Positions 1 to 8,889 of a stretch of DNA of 64,000 nt are shown in pieces (the stretch's first letter is position 1; every line of letters begins with the position of its first letter). Position numbers and translations under genes: made by a program. The DNA is from Maridesulfovibrio hydrothermalis AM13 = DSM 14728. Lineage in GTDB: Bacteria > Desulfobacterota > Desulfovibrionia > Desulfovibrionales > Desulfovibrionaceae. The notes under the pieces were generated by a model that was given only the letters and a program-made list of their open reading frames with translations, made no database searches and was not told the DNA's origin. The stretch is taken from assembly GCF_000331025.1 (NCBI RefSeq), contig NC_020055.1, positions 284,370 to 348,369 on the forward strand, given 5' to 3'.

Positions 1-1430
1 CCTATTCTTGATCATGTGATACAAAAAAAGTAGACAGTAAGGATGAGGAAAAAAAACAAACAACAAAGAATTCGCCGCTATTCGGTCGGGACCGATACTT
101 TGAGTGTGAAGAAACAGAAAAAAAAGAACAAACCGCAAGTCAAATTCCCTTTCATAATCACCACCCGCCGCCCTCTTTTTCGCCCACCCCCCTCCACCAA
201 AAAAAACGCCACATTACTCCGGGAGGGAAGGGGGGGCTCGCAAAAAAGAAAGAGGGCGGAAAGGGGAGAGGGGCCTCAAAAGGAAGATTCTTCTCTCCCG
301 CGGGGGTGGAAATTAGGGCGCTTGTTACAAAAAACGGAAAAAAGGGCCCACCCCCCGCGGGGCTGACCAGGGAGAGCACCAGTTTTGAAAAAAAGAAAAA
401 GGGGATAGCGGAAAATAGACCTCCCCAAAAAAGGGGCGGGGTCCGCAAAAGAAAAAAAATTCGGGGGGGCCAAGGACCGGGATGAGGGGAAAACCAAAAG
501 TGCAAAAAACGATTTTAAACCGCTAAGCGCGACCCGAACCCGGGGTGAACGGTGGGAATTTACCGAGTATACACGGGAGGGAAGGAATCGCAAGGCAAAA
601 AGAAGGAATTTTAGAACAGTAGGTCCTCCTACCCCCAACCCCTAGTCCCGGGCGAAATTTCACTTGGCCCGGACGGGACCCGATAGGAGAAGTTAGAGGA
701 GGAGAAGCTACTTGAGGTAACAAAAAGTCGGCAAGTGAGAAAACCAGGACGAGCCGCAACCGGATAGGAAAAGAAGGCAGCTAAAGGACTCGAGCGAAGA
801 GGAGATCAAATTTGGGAAGCCTGAGCGGGTATCTATGAGGAAGCTGATCGGATAGAATGGAGGATTCCTGATTGACAGCAAGCGCAAGAAAACAGGAAGC
901 AAAAGAGAAGAAAATGGCACGGTGAACGGATGAAACACGGCAAACAACAAACACATCTTGGAGGACACCCACAATGAAGAAAAAGAAGCTCGGATTACCA
1001 CTAGTAACGAGAACAATAGTAGCCATAAGTGAACCGGCAATGGCTTGGAACCACAATATGACAAAGCAAGCTCACTAGGAAAATATCGAAGACCCACTGA
1101 ACGCAACGGTAGGTAAAGACACGGCAAAGGGCAGAACGACAGGAGAATGGATGGCAGAATGGCCACCAGCGGGAAGAAGCAACGGAAACGTGTTAAGGCT
1201 CTGTTCCCTCCCCCGGCGCGGATTGGAACACCGCACCATGGCCCCATGTGATCCTGCCACATGTCGAAATAACCTAACTACTCCGTCAAAATAATCATGC
1301 GGGAAAGCTATTATCACGTGGACAGACACAACACAGCAAAATGAAAGATAAAGTGTCAAAATAAAATGGCGCGAGTGACAAAAACAAGTGACGCGCTACA
1401 GGTACCAAACTGGTACCGCAATCACCCCAA
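1..1430. other. gene-free, low-complexity contig end
   Basis: I find no credible gene here. Roughly the first 500 bases are runs of A and G (with C runs) that give proline/phenylalanine-rich nonsense proteins on both strands; the open frames lack ribosome binding sites and any recognisable domain. From about 500 to 1430 the composition is more normal, but the open frames still overlap each other on the same strand without family resemblance. The change of texture toward the window start suggests degraded assembly at a contig end or joined foreign DNA rather than native chromosome. This is a judgement from appearance; read coverage would settle it. Confidence 0.6.
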
Positions 1431-1500
1431 ACAAGAAAAGGCCTAGAAGGAAAACCTTCTAAGCCTGTGATATCTATGGTGGAGGGAACAGAGCCTTAAC
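1192..1500. repeat. perfect 20-bp inverted repeat, arms 289 bp apart
   Basis: Bases 1192-1211 (GTTAAGGCTCTGTTCCCTCC) are the exact reverse complement of 1481-1500. The arms enclose a palindrome at 1401-1417 (GGTACC, 5-base spacer, GGTACC) and a terminator-like hairpin at 1440-1465. A perfect pair this close could be element termini, a recombination footprint, or a fold-back assembly artefact at the contig end. No transposase lies between the arms. Confidence 0.8.
1431..1465 (-). terminator. rho-independent terminator-like hairpin
   Basis: Read on the minus strand, the stem pairs 1455-1461 with 1444-1450 around a four-base loop, extends past one C/A mismatch by three more pairs (1463-1465 with 1440-1442), and is followed by a TTTTCTT tract. 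Just upstream on that strand (1488-1481) the sequence reads like the 3' end of a CCA-tailed RNA gene (CTCCACCA), so the hairpin may once have terminated a tRNA or tmRNA gene whose body is now missing. The hairpin is directly visible; the association is inferred. Confidence 0.55.
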
Positions 1501-1629
1501 AAAATTCACCCTCCATACTCAAAACACCCCATAAAACCTGTTTATTCAACGTGTTACAAAACATCAAACCCTTTTGTTTTGCCGGACTGCGAGAGAAATT
1601 TAATTCTCTACATTTTCCCCAGACAGAGA

Positions 1630-1660
1630 ACGGACGTGGGTTCGATTCCCATTGGCACAC
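1630..1660 (+). other. T-arm-like fragment of a tRNA or tmRNA 3' end
   Basis: Bases 1636-1652 fold as a T arm: five-base stem GTGGG/CCCAT around the canonical loop TTCGATT, preceded by GGAC, a context common in tmRNA 3' ends. The following bases (TGGCACACC) resemble an acceptor strand, but no matching cloverleaf or tmRNA body is evident upstream. Such 3'-end scraps are typical duplicates left by elements that integrate into RNA genes. It could also be a diverged or artefactual sequence; no integrase of that type is seen next to it. Confidence 0.35.
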
Positions 1661-1732
1661 CTGACGGTGTGTTTTACAACTCATGTCTCTCAGTTGGGCG
1701 TATAGGTTTAACATACGTACCTTTCTATCAAA

Positions 1733-1748
1733 ATTATCGTTTGATAAT
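1733..1748 (-). terminator. weak hairpin after the biosynthetic operon
   Basis: ATTATC (1733-1738) and GATAAT (1743-1748) form a six-base stem with a four-base loop directly downstream of the last cluster gene, with TTTGAT following on the minus strand. It is AT-rich and weak, so it is only a candidate terminator for the leftward operon. Confidence 0.3.
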
Positions 1749-1768
1749 GATACCTTAGATATTTACAA

Positions 1769-3418
1769 TCATGTTCTGAATGACATAATCCAATGACAAT
1801 ATTCACCATCATTTTTTTCAAGATGCCAGCCAGTTTTCTTGTAATAATTATTAAATCCAATTTCTGCAGGACACTTACTGTGAACGCAAACATTTCCTAA
1901 TGTCTTCAACATATGAATTAATAAGTGACGACCACGAGAATCCTCTCTAATTGCAAATTGATACAGTGAAATGTCACCATTTTTTCTACGATAATATCTG
2001 CATGCAGCAACAATAGAATCCCTTTCATATGCAACAATTACAGATTGTCGTTTAATAGCACCGGAAAGTCCATAATTGCATAAAAATTCCTGTGAATAGA
2101 TGGCAGGATTATTGTCATGTAAATAAGCTTTGAAAAACGCTATGATACGTTGAGTATCTTTTTGTTCCGCAATACCAATAGAGCATGAACATTCCTCCAA
2201 GTTAGGCAACCCCAATTTTTTTGCTTCGTTTGTTAACAAGCACACCTCCGTGGGAAACCCAAAACTTAGAAAACGACCTGGGCTTGCGCTCTGCTGATAT
2301 GCTCCAGCATTATATATTGCCAGTAGATCTCCTTCTTTAGGTGAAGGCAATTTAACATTATGTGCGATTACATCTAAAGGTGTACATGATGGACCACAAA
2401 GTGTTACTGATTCAACTCTTGTTTCTTTTGATCTTAAAATCCTAATTGGAGGCGGCCTAAAAGCGTTCGTTCTTCCTAAACCTCCAAAACAATGAATACC
2501 GCCATCGATAATTACATATTTTCTATTGGACAACTCTTTTACATCGCGAATACGCGTCAAGAAAATGCCGCCCCCCCCAACAATGTATCTGCCTGACTCA
2601 AAAATGTATTGTGAGTTTTGAAATTTTCGGGAATGTGGAGAGACAACAGCGGTTAATCCTGCCTTAAGTTCCATGAGGTCTAATGGATGTTCTTCCATGC
2701 TAAATGGGCTCCCGAAGCCGCCTCCAATATCAAGAAGCAGAGGTACTTCATTTAACACGCCAGTAATATCTGAAAAGTCATTTAATACTTTGCCAAACTC
2801 ACTAATTAATAATTTTTCATCTAAAATATTTGTCCCCTGATAGCATTGTAGACCAATGCATTTAATAAAAGGGTATCTATTGCGCAATTCTTTCCAACAA
2901 ACAACAATCTCTTCTTTAGACATTCCGAATTGTGTTGCGCCAGCCATCGAAAGTGATCCATAACTCCTTTCTCCGGGGTTTAAGCGAAACATAACCTCTT
3001 GTGGTTTACCCATATTTTCTGAGGCTTCAATAATCTTATGTAACTCCTTGGGTGAATCAATAACTATGGCCTTAATATTATTTTTGATAGCACCTCTAAT
3101 ATCACTTCTGGATTTCCCGGGTGCTATATAATATATCTTGTTAGGCTCAACTCCCGATGATATCAATAGCTCAATTTCATTAACTGAAGCTGCATCAAAA
3201 TGGCTTCCTATGTTGTTTAGAATGTTGATGATTTCACAATTTGGATTTGCCTTTACTGAGTAACAAAGCTCGGAACCATCAGGAAGTATTTTCTTTAATT
3301 CTTTCCACTGATTCGAAATCCATCTGAGGTCATAGATATAGCATGGCGTCCCATGTATTTCAGCGCTTTGTAGGAGATCGTTATCAGTGATAGACAAATT
3401 ATTAATATTGTATGTCAT
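1769..3418 (-). CDS. PLP-dependent decarboxylase fused to GNAT acetyltransferase
   Basis: The first ~415 residues are a fold-III (alanine-racemase-like barrel) decarboxylase of the diaminopimelate/ornithine decarboxylase family. YSVKANPN near residue 53 carries the Lys (about K56) that binds PLP, GGGFG is the phosphate-binding glycine loop, and GPSCTPLDV contains the cysteine of the partner-subunit active site. The last ~120 residues look like a GNAT N-acetyltransferase (acceptor loop around REDSRGRHLL). The family removes a carboxylate from an amino acid; BtrK of butirosin synthesis does this on a carrier-protein-bound substrate, which fits the ACP in this cluster. The fused GNAT domain could acetylate the freed amine. 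The substrate is unknown. It overlaps the upstream gene by 4 bp and is the last gene of the operon. Confidence 0.8.
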   Translation of the reverse strand: MTYNINNLSITDNDLLQSAEIHGTPCYIYDLRWISNQWKELKKILPDGSELCYSVKANPNCEIINILNNIGSHFDAASVNEIELLISSGVEPNKIYYIAPGKSRSDIRGAIKNNIKAIVIDSPKELHKIIEASENMGKPQEVMFRLNPGERSYGSLSMAGATQFGMSKEEIVVCWKELRNRYPFIKCIGLQCYQGTNILDEKLLISEFGKVLNDFSDITGVLNEVPLLLDIGGGFGSPFSMEEHPLDLMELKAGLTAVVSPHSRKFQNSQYIFESGRYIVGGGGIFLTRIRDVKELSNRKYVIIDGGIHCFGGLGRTNAFRPPPIRILRSKETRVESVTLCGPSCTPLDVIAHNVKLPSPKEGDLLAIYNAGAYQQSASPGRFLSFGFPTEVCLLTNEAKKLGLPNLEECSCSIGIAEQKDTQRIIAFFKAYLHDNNPAIYSQEFLCNYGLSGAIKRQSVIVAYERDSIVAACRYYRRKNGDISLYQFAIREDSRGRHLLIHMLKTLGNVCVHSKCPAEIGFNNYYKKTGWHLEKNDGEYCHWIMSFRT

Positions 3419-4407
3419 ATTATCATATTCTCCCTGTTGTGTGGCAGTAGATTGATCAAAGTTCTTTCATAGCGTTCCCAGCTCTTAGAAAACTCAGATA
3501 GCCAGTTGTCATGATTACACAATTTATCAGTCGGGAGAGAGAGTAAAGCGACACTCTTTTCTTGAAGATCAGTTAACGCTGAAACTAAACTTCTTATTTT
3601 ATATTTTACAGGATCATTGCTATTCCTACTCTGCTCAAATAACATCACTAACTCATTTATCATGTGTATACTTATCGAGATCTCAGAAATGCCTAATTTA
3701 AATTTGATTTCACTAATTATATTGATCTCCTTATTAACATTCTTCTCAATTAAGACCTTTAAAAAGGCAGCAGGCCCAAAAGTATCAGTTGTATCAGATA
3801 CAATTTCAGCTCCTGAGAGGAGTGCAAGGCTTGGGGCTATTTGAGGTGCACTCTTTATATTAAGGGTGTTGACTGCAAGTACCAAACTACTTGCTGTGTC
3901 GCTATGTTTGTGTAAATTCAATATCTGTTCAATTGACATAACAAGCAATTGTCCATCAGGATGAAGTAACAAATACTCGCTGTTAACAGATGACACACAT
4001 AATAAACAATGAGTTGGTTCATCTCTAAATGCATGAATGAATTCATTTTCAAATACCTTTCCTTTGAAAGGACCGATAAGAACGGGGCCGTACATAAGGA
4101 ACTTTTCTAAAATATTTGAATATTCATCTTTTATGATGGTTAAATTGTCAATTTTTTTCAAATATGTATGCTCTCTTATGCCAAGAGCATCTATTGCATG
4201 TTGGATTGCGTTGACAAATGGAAGGTAAGGAGTAAACCATCCATCCGGATTTTCTGCTACCCGATATTGAAATGGACGTCCGGTCAAGCAAGCATAAAGA
4301 CAGTCCGGACCAGGAAGTTGCTCGCCAAGCAACATTCTCAATCCCACCCCCGTTTGGTCTATTAAACGACCGGCATAAACAGTCTTATTTTCATTTACAT
4401 TATTCAT
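3415..4407 (-). CDS. BtrH-like acyltransferase / papain-fold protein, nucleophile lost
   Basis: About 330 residues resembling the N-terminal domain family of butirosin protein BtrH (a C39/papain-like fold that moves an aminoacyl group from a carrier protein to an acceptor). It is homologous to the second such protein at 16742-17713: both share an ALGI segment, a GP(V/A)(L/I)(I/L)GP loop, a later His (THCLLC) and an Asp (HPDG). Where the other copy has SGCHTQALL, this one has TGVGLRMLL, so the presumed catalytic Cys is missing. I chose the ATG at 4407 because it forms an ATGA overlap with the methyltransferase stop; an upstream ATG at 4458 would overlap that gene by 55 bp. It may be a scaffold or use another Cys (GPDCLYAC). 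Confidence 0.65.
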   Translation of the reverse strand: MNNVNENKTVYAGRLIDQTGVGLRMLLGEQLPGPDCLYACLTGRPFQYRVAENPDGWFTPYLPFVNAIQHAIDALGIREHTYLKKIDNLTIIKDEYSNILEKFLMYGPVLIGPFKGKVFENEFIHAFRDEPTHCLLCVSSVNSEYLLLHPDGQLLVMSIEQILNLHKHSDTASSLVLAVNTLNIKSAPQIAPSLALLSGAEIVSDTTDTFGPAAFLKVLIEKNVNKEINIISEIKFKLGISEISISIHMINELVMLFEQSRNSNDPVKYKIRSLVSALTDLQEKSVALLSLPTDKLCNHDNWLSEFSKSWERYERTLINLLPHNRENMII

Positions 4408-5183
4408 TTTTTGGTTTTCCGTAAAACCCATATTTGATTTTCGGATTGCTCTGTCCATTTATTTCCATTAAATTCACCAAGCATATCGTCGACTTCAAAC
4501 CCTACCTCATTTATCAGCTCTTGTATTTGAGCGATTGTTACCCATGAAAAACTAAATGCTATATACCTTTTCAGGGTAACAAGACCAACTTCATCAACAT
4601 TTTCCACTATTATTCTGCAATCCATTATTTGATTTTCGTAGTCATATAAATAGATATCGTGTACATATATAAATTTCTTGTTTTCACATGGTATGACACA
4701 CATCAAACGCTGCTTTCGCTCGTTAGATTTCGCCCAATGTTCACTAAACATATAATGGTCAAAAACAAATCTTCCACCTACATTTAAGTTGCGATATACT
4801 GAACGGAATAATTTCAACCGATCATTTTGATTTAACAAGTGTCCCACTGTCCTAAAAGGTAAGTAAATGAGATCAGCGGGTTCCGGCAGATCAAACTCTC
4901 GAATATCATTCGTGATTAGATGAATTCGGTCTGATACTCCGAGTTCCCTCGCTTTGTCTTGGCAAATACCAAGCATGTTGTCAGATATATCTATTCCTAT
5001 TATATTTTTTCCACTAACAGCGAGCTCTAATGCTATTCGGCCTGTTCCTACCCCAAGCTCTACAATTATTCCCTGCTCGCTCTGCCCTAATTTTTTATAA
5101 AACTCGACAGAGTCCGAATCTGCTGGATCAGCCTGTGACCATGCATCATAAATGCTTGCTAGTTGGTCGTAAATTGCCGCCAT
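4404..5183 (-). CDS. class I SAM-dependent methyltransferase
   Basis: 259 residues with the Rossmann methyltransferase motifs in order: VELGVGTGRIALEL (motif I, about 41-54), IIGIDISDNML (acidic end of beta-2) and a LNVGGRFVFDHY post-motif. The family transfers a methyl group from S-adenosylmethionine to O, N or C of a small molecule; the sequence does not say which. It lies 1 bp after the radical SAM gene upstream and overlaps the BtrH-like gene downstream by 4 bp, so it is probably a tailoring enzyme of the cluster. Its length is ordinary for free-standing small-molecule methyltransferases. Confidence 0.85.
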   Translation of the reverse strand: MAAIYDQLASIYDAWSQADPADSDSVEFYKKLGQSEQGIIVELGVGTGRIALELAVSGKNIIGIDISDNMLGICQDKARELGVSDRIHLITNDIREFDLPEPADLIYLPFRTVGHLLNQNDRLKLFRSVYRNLNVGGRFVFDHYMFSEHWAKSNERKQRLMCVIPCENKKFIYVHDIYLYDYENQIMDCRIIVENVDEVGLVTLKRYIAFSFSWVTIAQIQELINEVGFEVDDMLGEFNGNKWTEQSENQIWVLRKTKK

Positions 5184-5184
5184 T

Positions 5185-6372
5185 TTATTTATATCCTTTT
5201 AGCTTTTTTTCCATTGCCTTAAGTTCATTTCGTATGCTCTCATGATTTGCAATATAGTAGCTGTTTGTCTTATCCCATCTTTTTGATAGTTCCTGGTAAG
5301 ACTCCATCAAATAGTCGACAGAGAAGCATTTTAAGGCTGACTTGTCTTCATTCCACTTGTTTTTACAAGAGCATTCTATATTCGAAAGTTGTTGGATATA
5401 AGAAAATTGTGGATTCTTGTCGTATTTATCAAGAAGATTAAGAACATCAGCGTTACATTTCCTGCATGTTATTGGACTATGAATTATGCCAGGAACATCT
5501 TTATGAGGGCGATACCAACTTATACCAATTTTTTTTTCATCGATTTTATCAGGGAAAAGTTTCATCACTTCGATCATTTCCCATAAAGATGGCGGAGAAT
5601 ATAACTTTGACCCAAACAAAAACGATAATGGGGTGTGATCCTTTACATTTATCGGAAAAAGGAATACTCTATATGCTTCGTTATCAAATGCCCATTTGAC
5701 ACTTTCAAAAGATAATTGTATTCTTTCTTCGATTGAATAGAATGGAATTCCGACCAAGACATTTACACACGAACTGACACCTTCATTTGCCAATATTTTT
5801 ATTGCACCTGCAAATCTGTCCAGATTTTGTTGTTTATTTAGGCAATATTTGAGTATCGATTCATTTGCAATCTCAAGTCCCATAAATACCTGCCGTAAGC
5901 GTCCGCCAAGTTTTTCTTGGGTTTGCCTTATTCTCTCTGAAGAAATAGTTTCACACCTTGTTTCAAACCCAAAAGAATTATGATCGGTAAGCGATAATAA
6001 CTCCAAATAATTGAGATACACATCTTGAGAGACTTCTCGTATATCTAGTAAGCTTCCTGATGAAGAAGCAAAAAGAAAGTCATAATTTTTTGTTATTCCT
6101 GACAAAGCGGCCTTAAAGCCATCTATTATCTGCTCATCATTGAAAAACGGTCCAGTCCCGTACTTACAATAAATACATGAACCTCTGCGTTCCTGTATAC
6201 ATCCACTAGTCCGAAACCAAACGAAACCCCAACTTTCCCCCATGCATGTACAATCATGCATAGCATATTGATTATCTTTCCAGTATTGATATCCATTACG
6301 TCGAGACTCAATTCCAATATAAGATAAGAGTTGGGTAACCGGAGAATTGATACTTAAACCTTCAGTTGTCAT
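5185..6372 (-). CDS. radical SAM enzyme, RaSEA (archaeosine synthase)-like, copy 3
   Basis: 395 residues. GCIQERRGSCIYCKYG near residue 57 gives the cysteine pattern C-x7-C-x2-C, which matches the RaSEA/Elp3-MiaB-like radical SAM class rather than the common CxxxCxxC. A conserved FGFETRCETI segment follows, and the C-terminal region has a CxxC (TCRKC) plus CxC (ECSCKNKW) that probably bind metal. In archaea RaSEA cleaves a C-N bond of a lysine adduct on tRNA to leave the formamidine group of archaeosine. Here there is no partner ArcS or 7-deazapurine gene, so a small-molecule substrate is more likely. It is one of three paralogues in this operon and overlaps the preceding one by 11 bp. Confidence 0.75.
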   Translation of the reverse strand: MTTEGLSINSPVTQLLSYIGIESRRNGYQYWKDNQYAMHDCTCMGESWGFVWFRTSGCIQERRGSCIYCKYGTGPFFNDEQIIDGFKAALSGITKNYDFLFASSSGSLLDIREVSQDVYLNYLELLSLTDHNSFGFETRCETISSERIRQTQEKLGGRLRQVFMGLEIANESILKYCLNKQQNLDRFAGAIKILANEGVSSCVNVLVGIPFYSIEERIQLSFESVKWAFDNEAYRVFLFPINVKDHTPLSFLFGSKLYSPPSLWEMIEVMKLFPDKIDEKKIGISWYRPHKDVPGIIHSPITCRKCNADVLNLLDKYDKNPQFSYIQQLSNIECSCKNKWNEDKSALKCFSVDYLMESYQELSKRWDKTNSYYIANHESIRNELKAMEKKLKGYK

Positions 6373-7546
6373 AAACTACCTCCTCAGAACCATGCCTCTT
6401 ATCACTTGAAAAAGACAAATTCAGTTCATAAATAATCTTGTCCTCCCACATCTCCCATGGAATGTTGGCTTCATCAGCGATAATTCTATATCCTTCAAAT
6501 ATTCGCTCAATCATGGCGGGTTTATTTTTATCCTCAATATCTGCGTTCTCTCGCCACTTATCCCTACATGAACATTTGAAATTGAAGAGCTTATCAAGCG
6601 ATTTTATGTCTAGCCATCGATCGTAGTGATCAAAAAGTTCGACAACTTTTTTGAAGCATTTATTACACGTATACGGTGATTCAACAACATTATAAGCACC
6701 TAAAGATGTATACCAGCTTGGTCTAATCAGGGTCTCGTGGCATCTCTCTTCCAAATATCGCATAACTTCAATAAGAGCCCATAATGACGGAGGTCTAAAA
6801 TGCCCTTTATCATAAAGCACACGGAGCGGCGTCCCGTCTTTTATGTGAACAGGAAACAGATAGCAATATGCTGCACCATGGTCTATTGACCATGAGATCG
6901 ACTCGATTGCTGCTGAAATATTTTCTTTCTCTGTCAAAAAAGGCAATCCAATCAAAATATTAGGTACAGGGCTCACATTATTTTCAGTTAGAATTCGAAA
7001 CGAATTAATACAGATAGATTGATCCAGTTCTTTGTTCAGGCAAAATCTCTGATAGTTTCTGTTAACAGTCTCGATCCCTAAAAGTACTCTTTTAAGTCTG
7101 CCGTTTAATTGAGCCTGGAAATTTTCGATGATTTCTCTATTAATCGTTTCTGGTCGAGTTTCAAAACCAAAACCATCATGCAACGTTGAAGCTAGAATTT
7201 TTATGATCTCGTCTCTTGCTTTTATCGGGACTTCATTTGAGTCTAACATACTCCCAGAAGGGGATATTAAGAGATATGTCAACTTCTCATCAAATTCTTT
7301 CATCCCATTTTTAACATAGTCAATTATCTGCTCAGATGTTGTATTTGGCCCGGAACTATAATTACACACCAAACAGCTCCCTTTTGAAGCCCATGTGCAA
7401 CCTTTTGTCCGAAACCAGAGTCCCGCTGTTTGGCTGTTCCTGTCCCAGCTATTACGGATACAATATGTACAGCTATCACTCCAATAACGCTGAGCATAAG
7501 CTCGGGTGGCGCGAATAACTTCAGATAAAAAAGGTGTTAAGCCCAT
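6362..7546 (-). CDS. radical SAM enzyme, RaSEA-like, copy 2
   Basis: 394 residues with the same architecture as its two paralogues. GCTWASKGSCLVCNYS carries the C-x7-C-x2-C cluster-binding cysteines, FGFETRPETI follows the barrel core, and the tail has TCNKC and KCSCRDKW metal-binding pairs. It overlaps the ATP-grasp gene by one base and the next radical SAM gene by 11 bp, so production of the three proteins is linked. Three copies could act in sequence on repeated units, on three positions of one substrate, or as a hetero-oligomer. The substrate is not deducible from the sequence. Confidence 0.75.
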   Translation of the reverse strand: MGLTPFLSEVIRATRAYAQRYWSDSCTYCIRNSWDRNSQTAGLWFRTKGCTWASKGSCLVCNYSSGPNTTSEQIIDYVKNGMKEFDEKLTYLLISPSGSMLDSNEVPIKARDEIIKILASTLHDGFGFETRPETINREIIENFQAQLNGRLKRVLLGIETVNRNYQRFCLNKELDQSICINSFRILTENNVSPVPNILIGLPFLTEKENISAAIESISWSIDHGAAYCYLFPVHIKDGTPLRVLYDKGHFRPPSLWALIEVMRYLEERCHETLIRPSWYTSLGAYNVVESPYTCNKCFKKVVELFDHYDRWLDIKSLDKLFNFKCSCRDKWRENADIEDKNKPAMIERIFEGYRIIADEANIPWEMWEDKIIYELNLSFSSDKRHGSEEVVYDN

Positions 7547-8889
7547 TATCGCGCCTCTCCTATAATAATTTTATTCTGTTCAAATTCGTACACTACCTTT
7601 TGACAAGCAGACTCCACAGAATTAGAATTTCCTCCTAATACCAAATATCCAATATATGGAGATGAATCTGTTAATCCTGAAACTTGCGTAGGTATAGCAA
7701 CAATGTCTGTTTCTATATTTGTTATCTTATCAAAAATATTAATTACCAGTTCTGTAACTTCAGTTTCATAACCCAAATATGTAATTGGCACGGAAAGATA
7801 ATGCTGGGCATAGTACTGGGATGAAAACAACCGATTCCCAATTTCAAATATGAAATGGCTTGCACATCGTCTGGCGTTTATCTCAAGCAGAATCGCTTTG
7901 CCTTCAAAATTCACAATGCAGTCAATGCAAAAATATCCTCTATACCCATATTTAGACATGATTGCGCCGATTTCCATTGTTTTCTCAGCGATTAGTTTTG
8001 CATCTTTATCTGTTACAGTTTGTGCGCCTCTATAATACCCTGATGCCCTTATTTCTTTTACCACACCGATAATACTACAAGCACCGCCTGGATTAATCAC
8101 CCCAAGGCCAGAGATAGTATCACAAATGGTAAAACCGGATTCCACCATATCCTCAAAGACAATTTCGTTTGACGATATATATGGTGCAAAATTTACAGCC
8201 TCTTCAATGTTCTTTAGGCAATTTTCATAACCAGCAAGAATCATTTCCTTGCTAATAAAAATATTCCCATATCCTCCAACACCAAATTCAGATTTTACAA
8301 CACATGGAATTTGTGCTTCCACATACCCCATTAAGATGCTGGGAACTTCTTCATATGATTTTGCTATTTTGAAGTTCAAACTACCAAAATCTATGTTTTC
8401 ACAAGAAAGGTGTTTGCGGAATCTCGACTTAGAGTCGAACAGTTCTACCTGTCTAAAAACAGATTCTTGTGGAATGTCTGGTGACTCTATACAAAAGCCC
8501 AACGATTTCATCTGTGAAACCATAGAGTAAGCTTCTGGTGAAGCACCCCAAAACAAACAATAGATGGTGTCGTAGTTTTCTAAATGACTTACTACATCAT
8601 TGCTCAAACAACATATTTCCCCCTGATTCTGATTGGGATCTGTAATGATGATCTCTATATTTTTATACCCTAGCAATTCCTTTATATAATCTAATTGAAC
8701 ATTCGGAATGGGTTTTGGAAGAACTACAGTTTTGTTATCACCACCCCATAGGATTCCAAATTCTGAATATGCAGATCCGGCAGCACGCAGTTTTTTTAGA
8801 AATTTATTATCAAATGTTTTCCATGGCATTGACCTGCGTACAACTTCATGAACATTTGGAAATACTATTGTTTTATTGAACTTTCTCAT
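7546..8889 (-). CDS. ATP-grasp amino acid ligase
   Basis: 447 residues. The first ~170 look like a pre-ATP-grasp domain; the ATP-grasp core follows, with the lysine/glycine-rich nucleotide loop VVKSEFGVGGYGN (about 200-212) and the magnesium-binding LLEINARR near residue 344. ATP-grasp ligases activate a carboxylate as acylphosphate and join it to an amine or thiol. In butirosin synthesis the ATP-grasp enzyme BtrJ loads and extends glutamate on the carrier protein BtrI. Since this operon also has an ACP, a BtrK-like decarboxylase and BtrH-like proteins, loading of an amino acid onto the carrier is the best guess. It lies between RaSEA-like copies 1 and 2, overlapping each by 1-4 bp. Confidence 0.75.
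   Translation of the reverse strand: MRKFNKTIVFPNVHEVVRRSMPWKTFDNKFLKKLRAAGSAYSEFGILWGGDNKTVVLPKPIPNVQLDYIKELLGYKNIEIIITDPNQNQGEICCLSNDVVSHLENYDTIYCLFWGASPEAYSMVSQMKSLGFCIESPDIPQESVFRQVELFDSKSRFRKHLSCENIDFGSLNFKIAKSYEEVPSILMGYVEAQIPCVVKSEFGVGGYGNIFISKEMILAGYENCLKNIEEAVNFAPYISSNEIVFEDMVESGFTICDTISGLGVINPGGACSIIGVVKEIRASGYYRGAQTVTDKDAKLIAEKTMEIGAIMSKYGYRGYFCIDCIVNFEGKAILLEINARRCASHFIFEIGNRLFSSQYYAQHYLSVPITYLGYETEVTELVINIFDKITNIETDIVAIPTQVSGLTDSSPYIGYLVLGGNSNSVESACQKVVYEFEQNKIIIGEAR

Noticed and set aside
43-1359. Several open frames of 80-180 codons on both strands
   Set aside because: They are mutually overlapping, Pro/Phe- or Lys/Arg-rich products of homopolymer DNA, with no ribosome sites or domains.
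1496-1714. 72-codon minus-strand frame containing WESNPRP
   Set aside because: This peptide is the well-known reverse translation of a tRNA-type T arm; the RNA-like fragment explains it.
4408-4458. N-terminal extension of the first BtrH-like protein
   Set aside because: It would overlap the methyltransferase gene by 55 bp, whereas the internal ATG gives the ATGA overlap usual in this operon.
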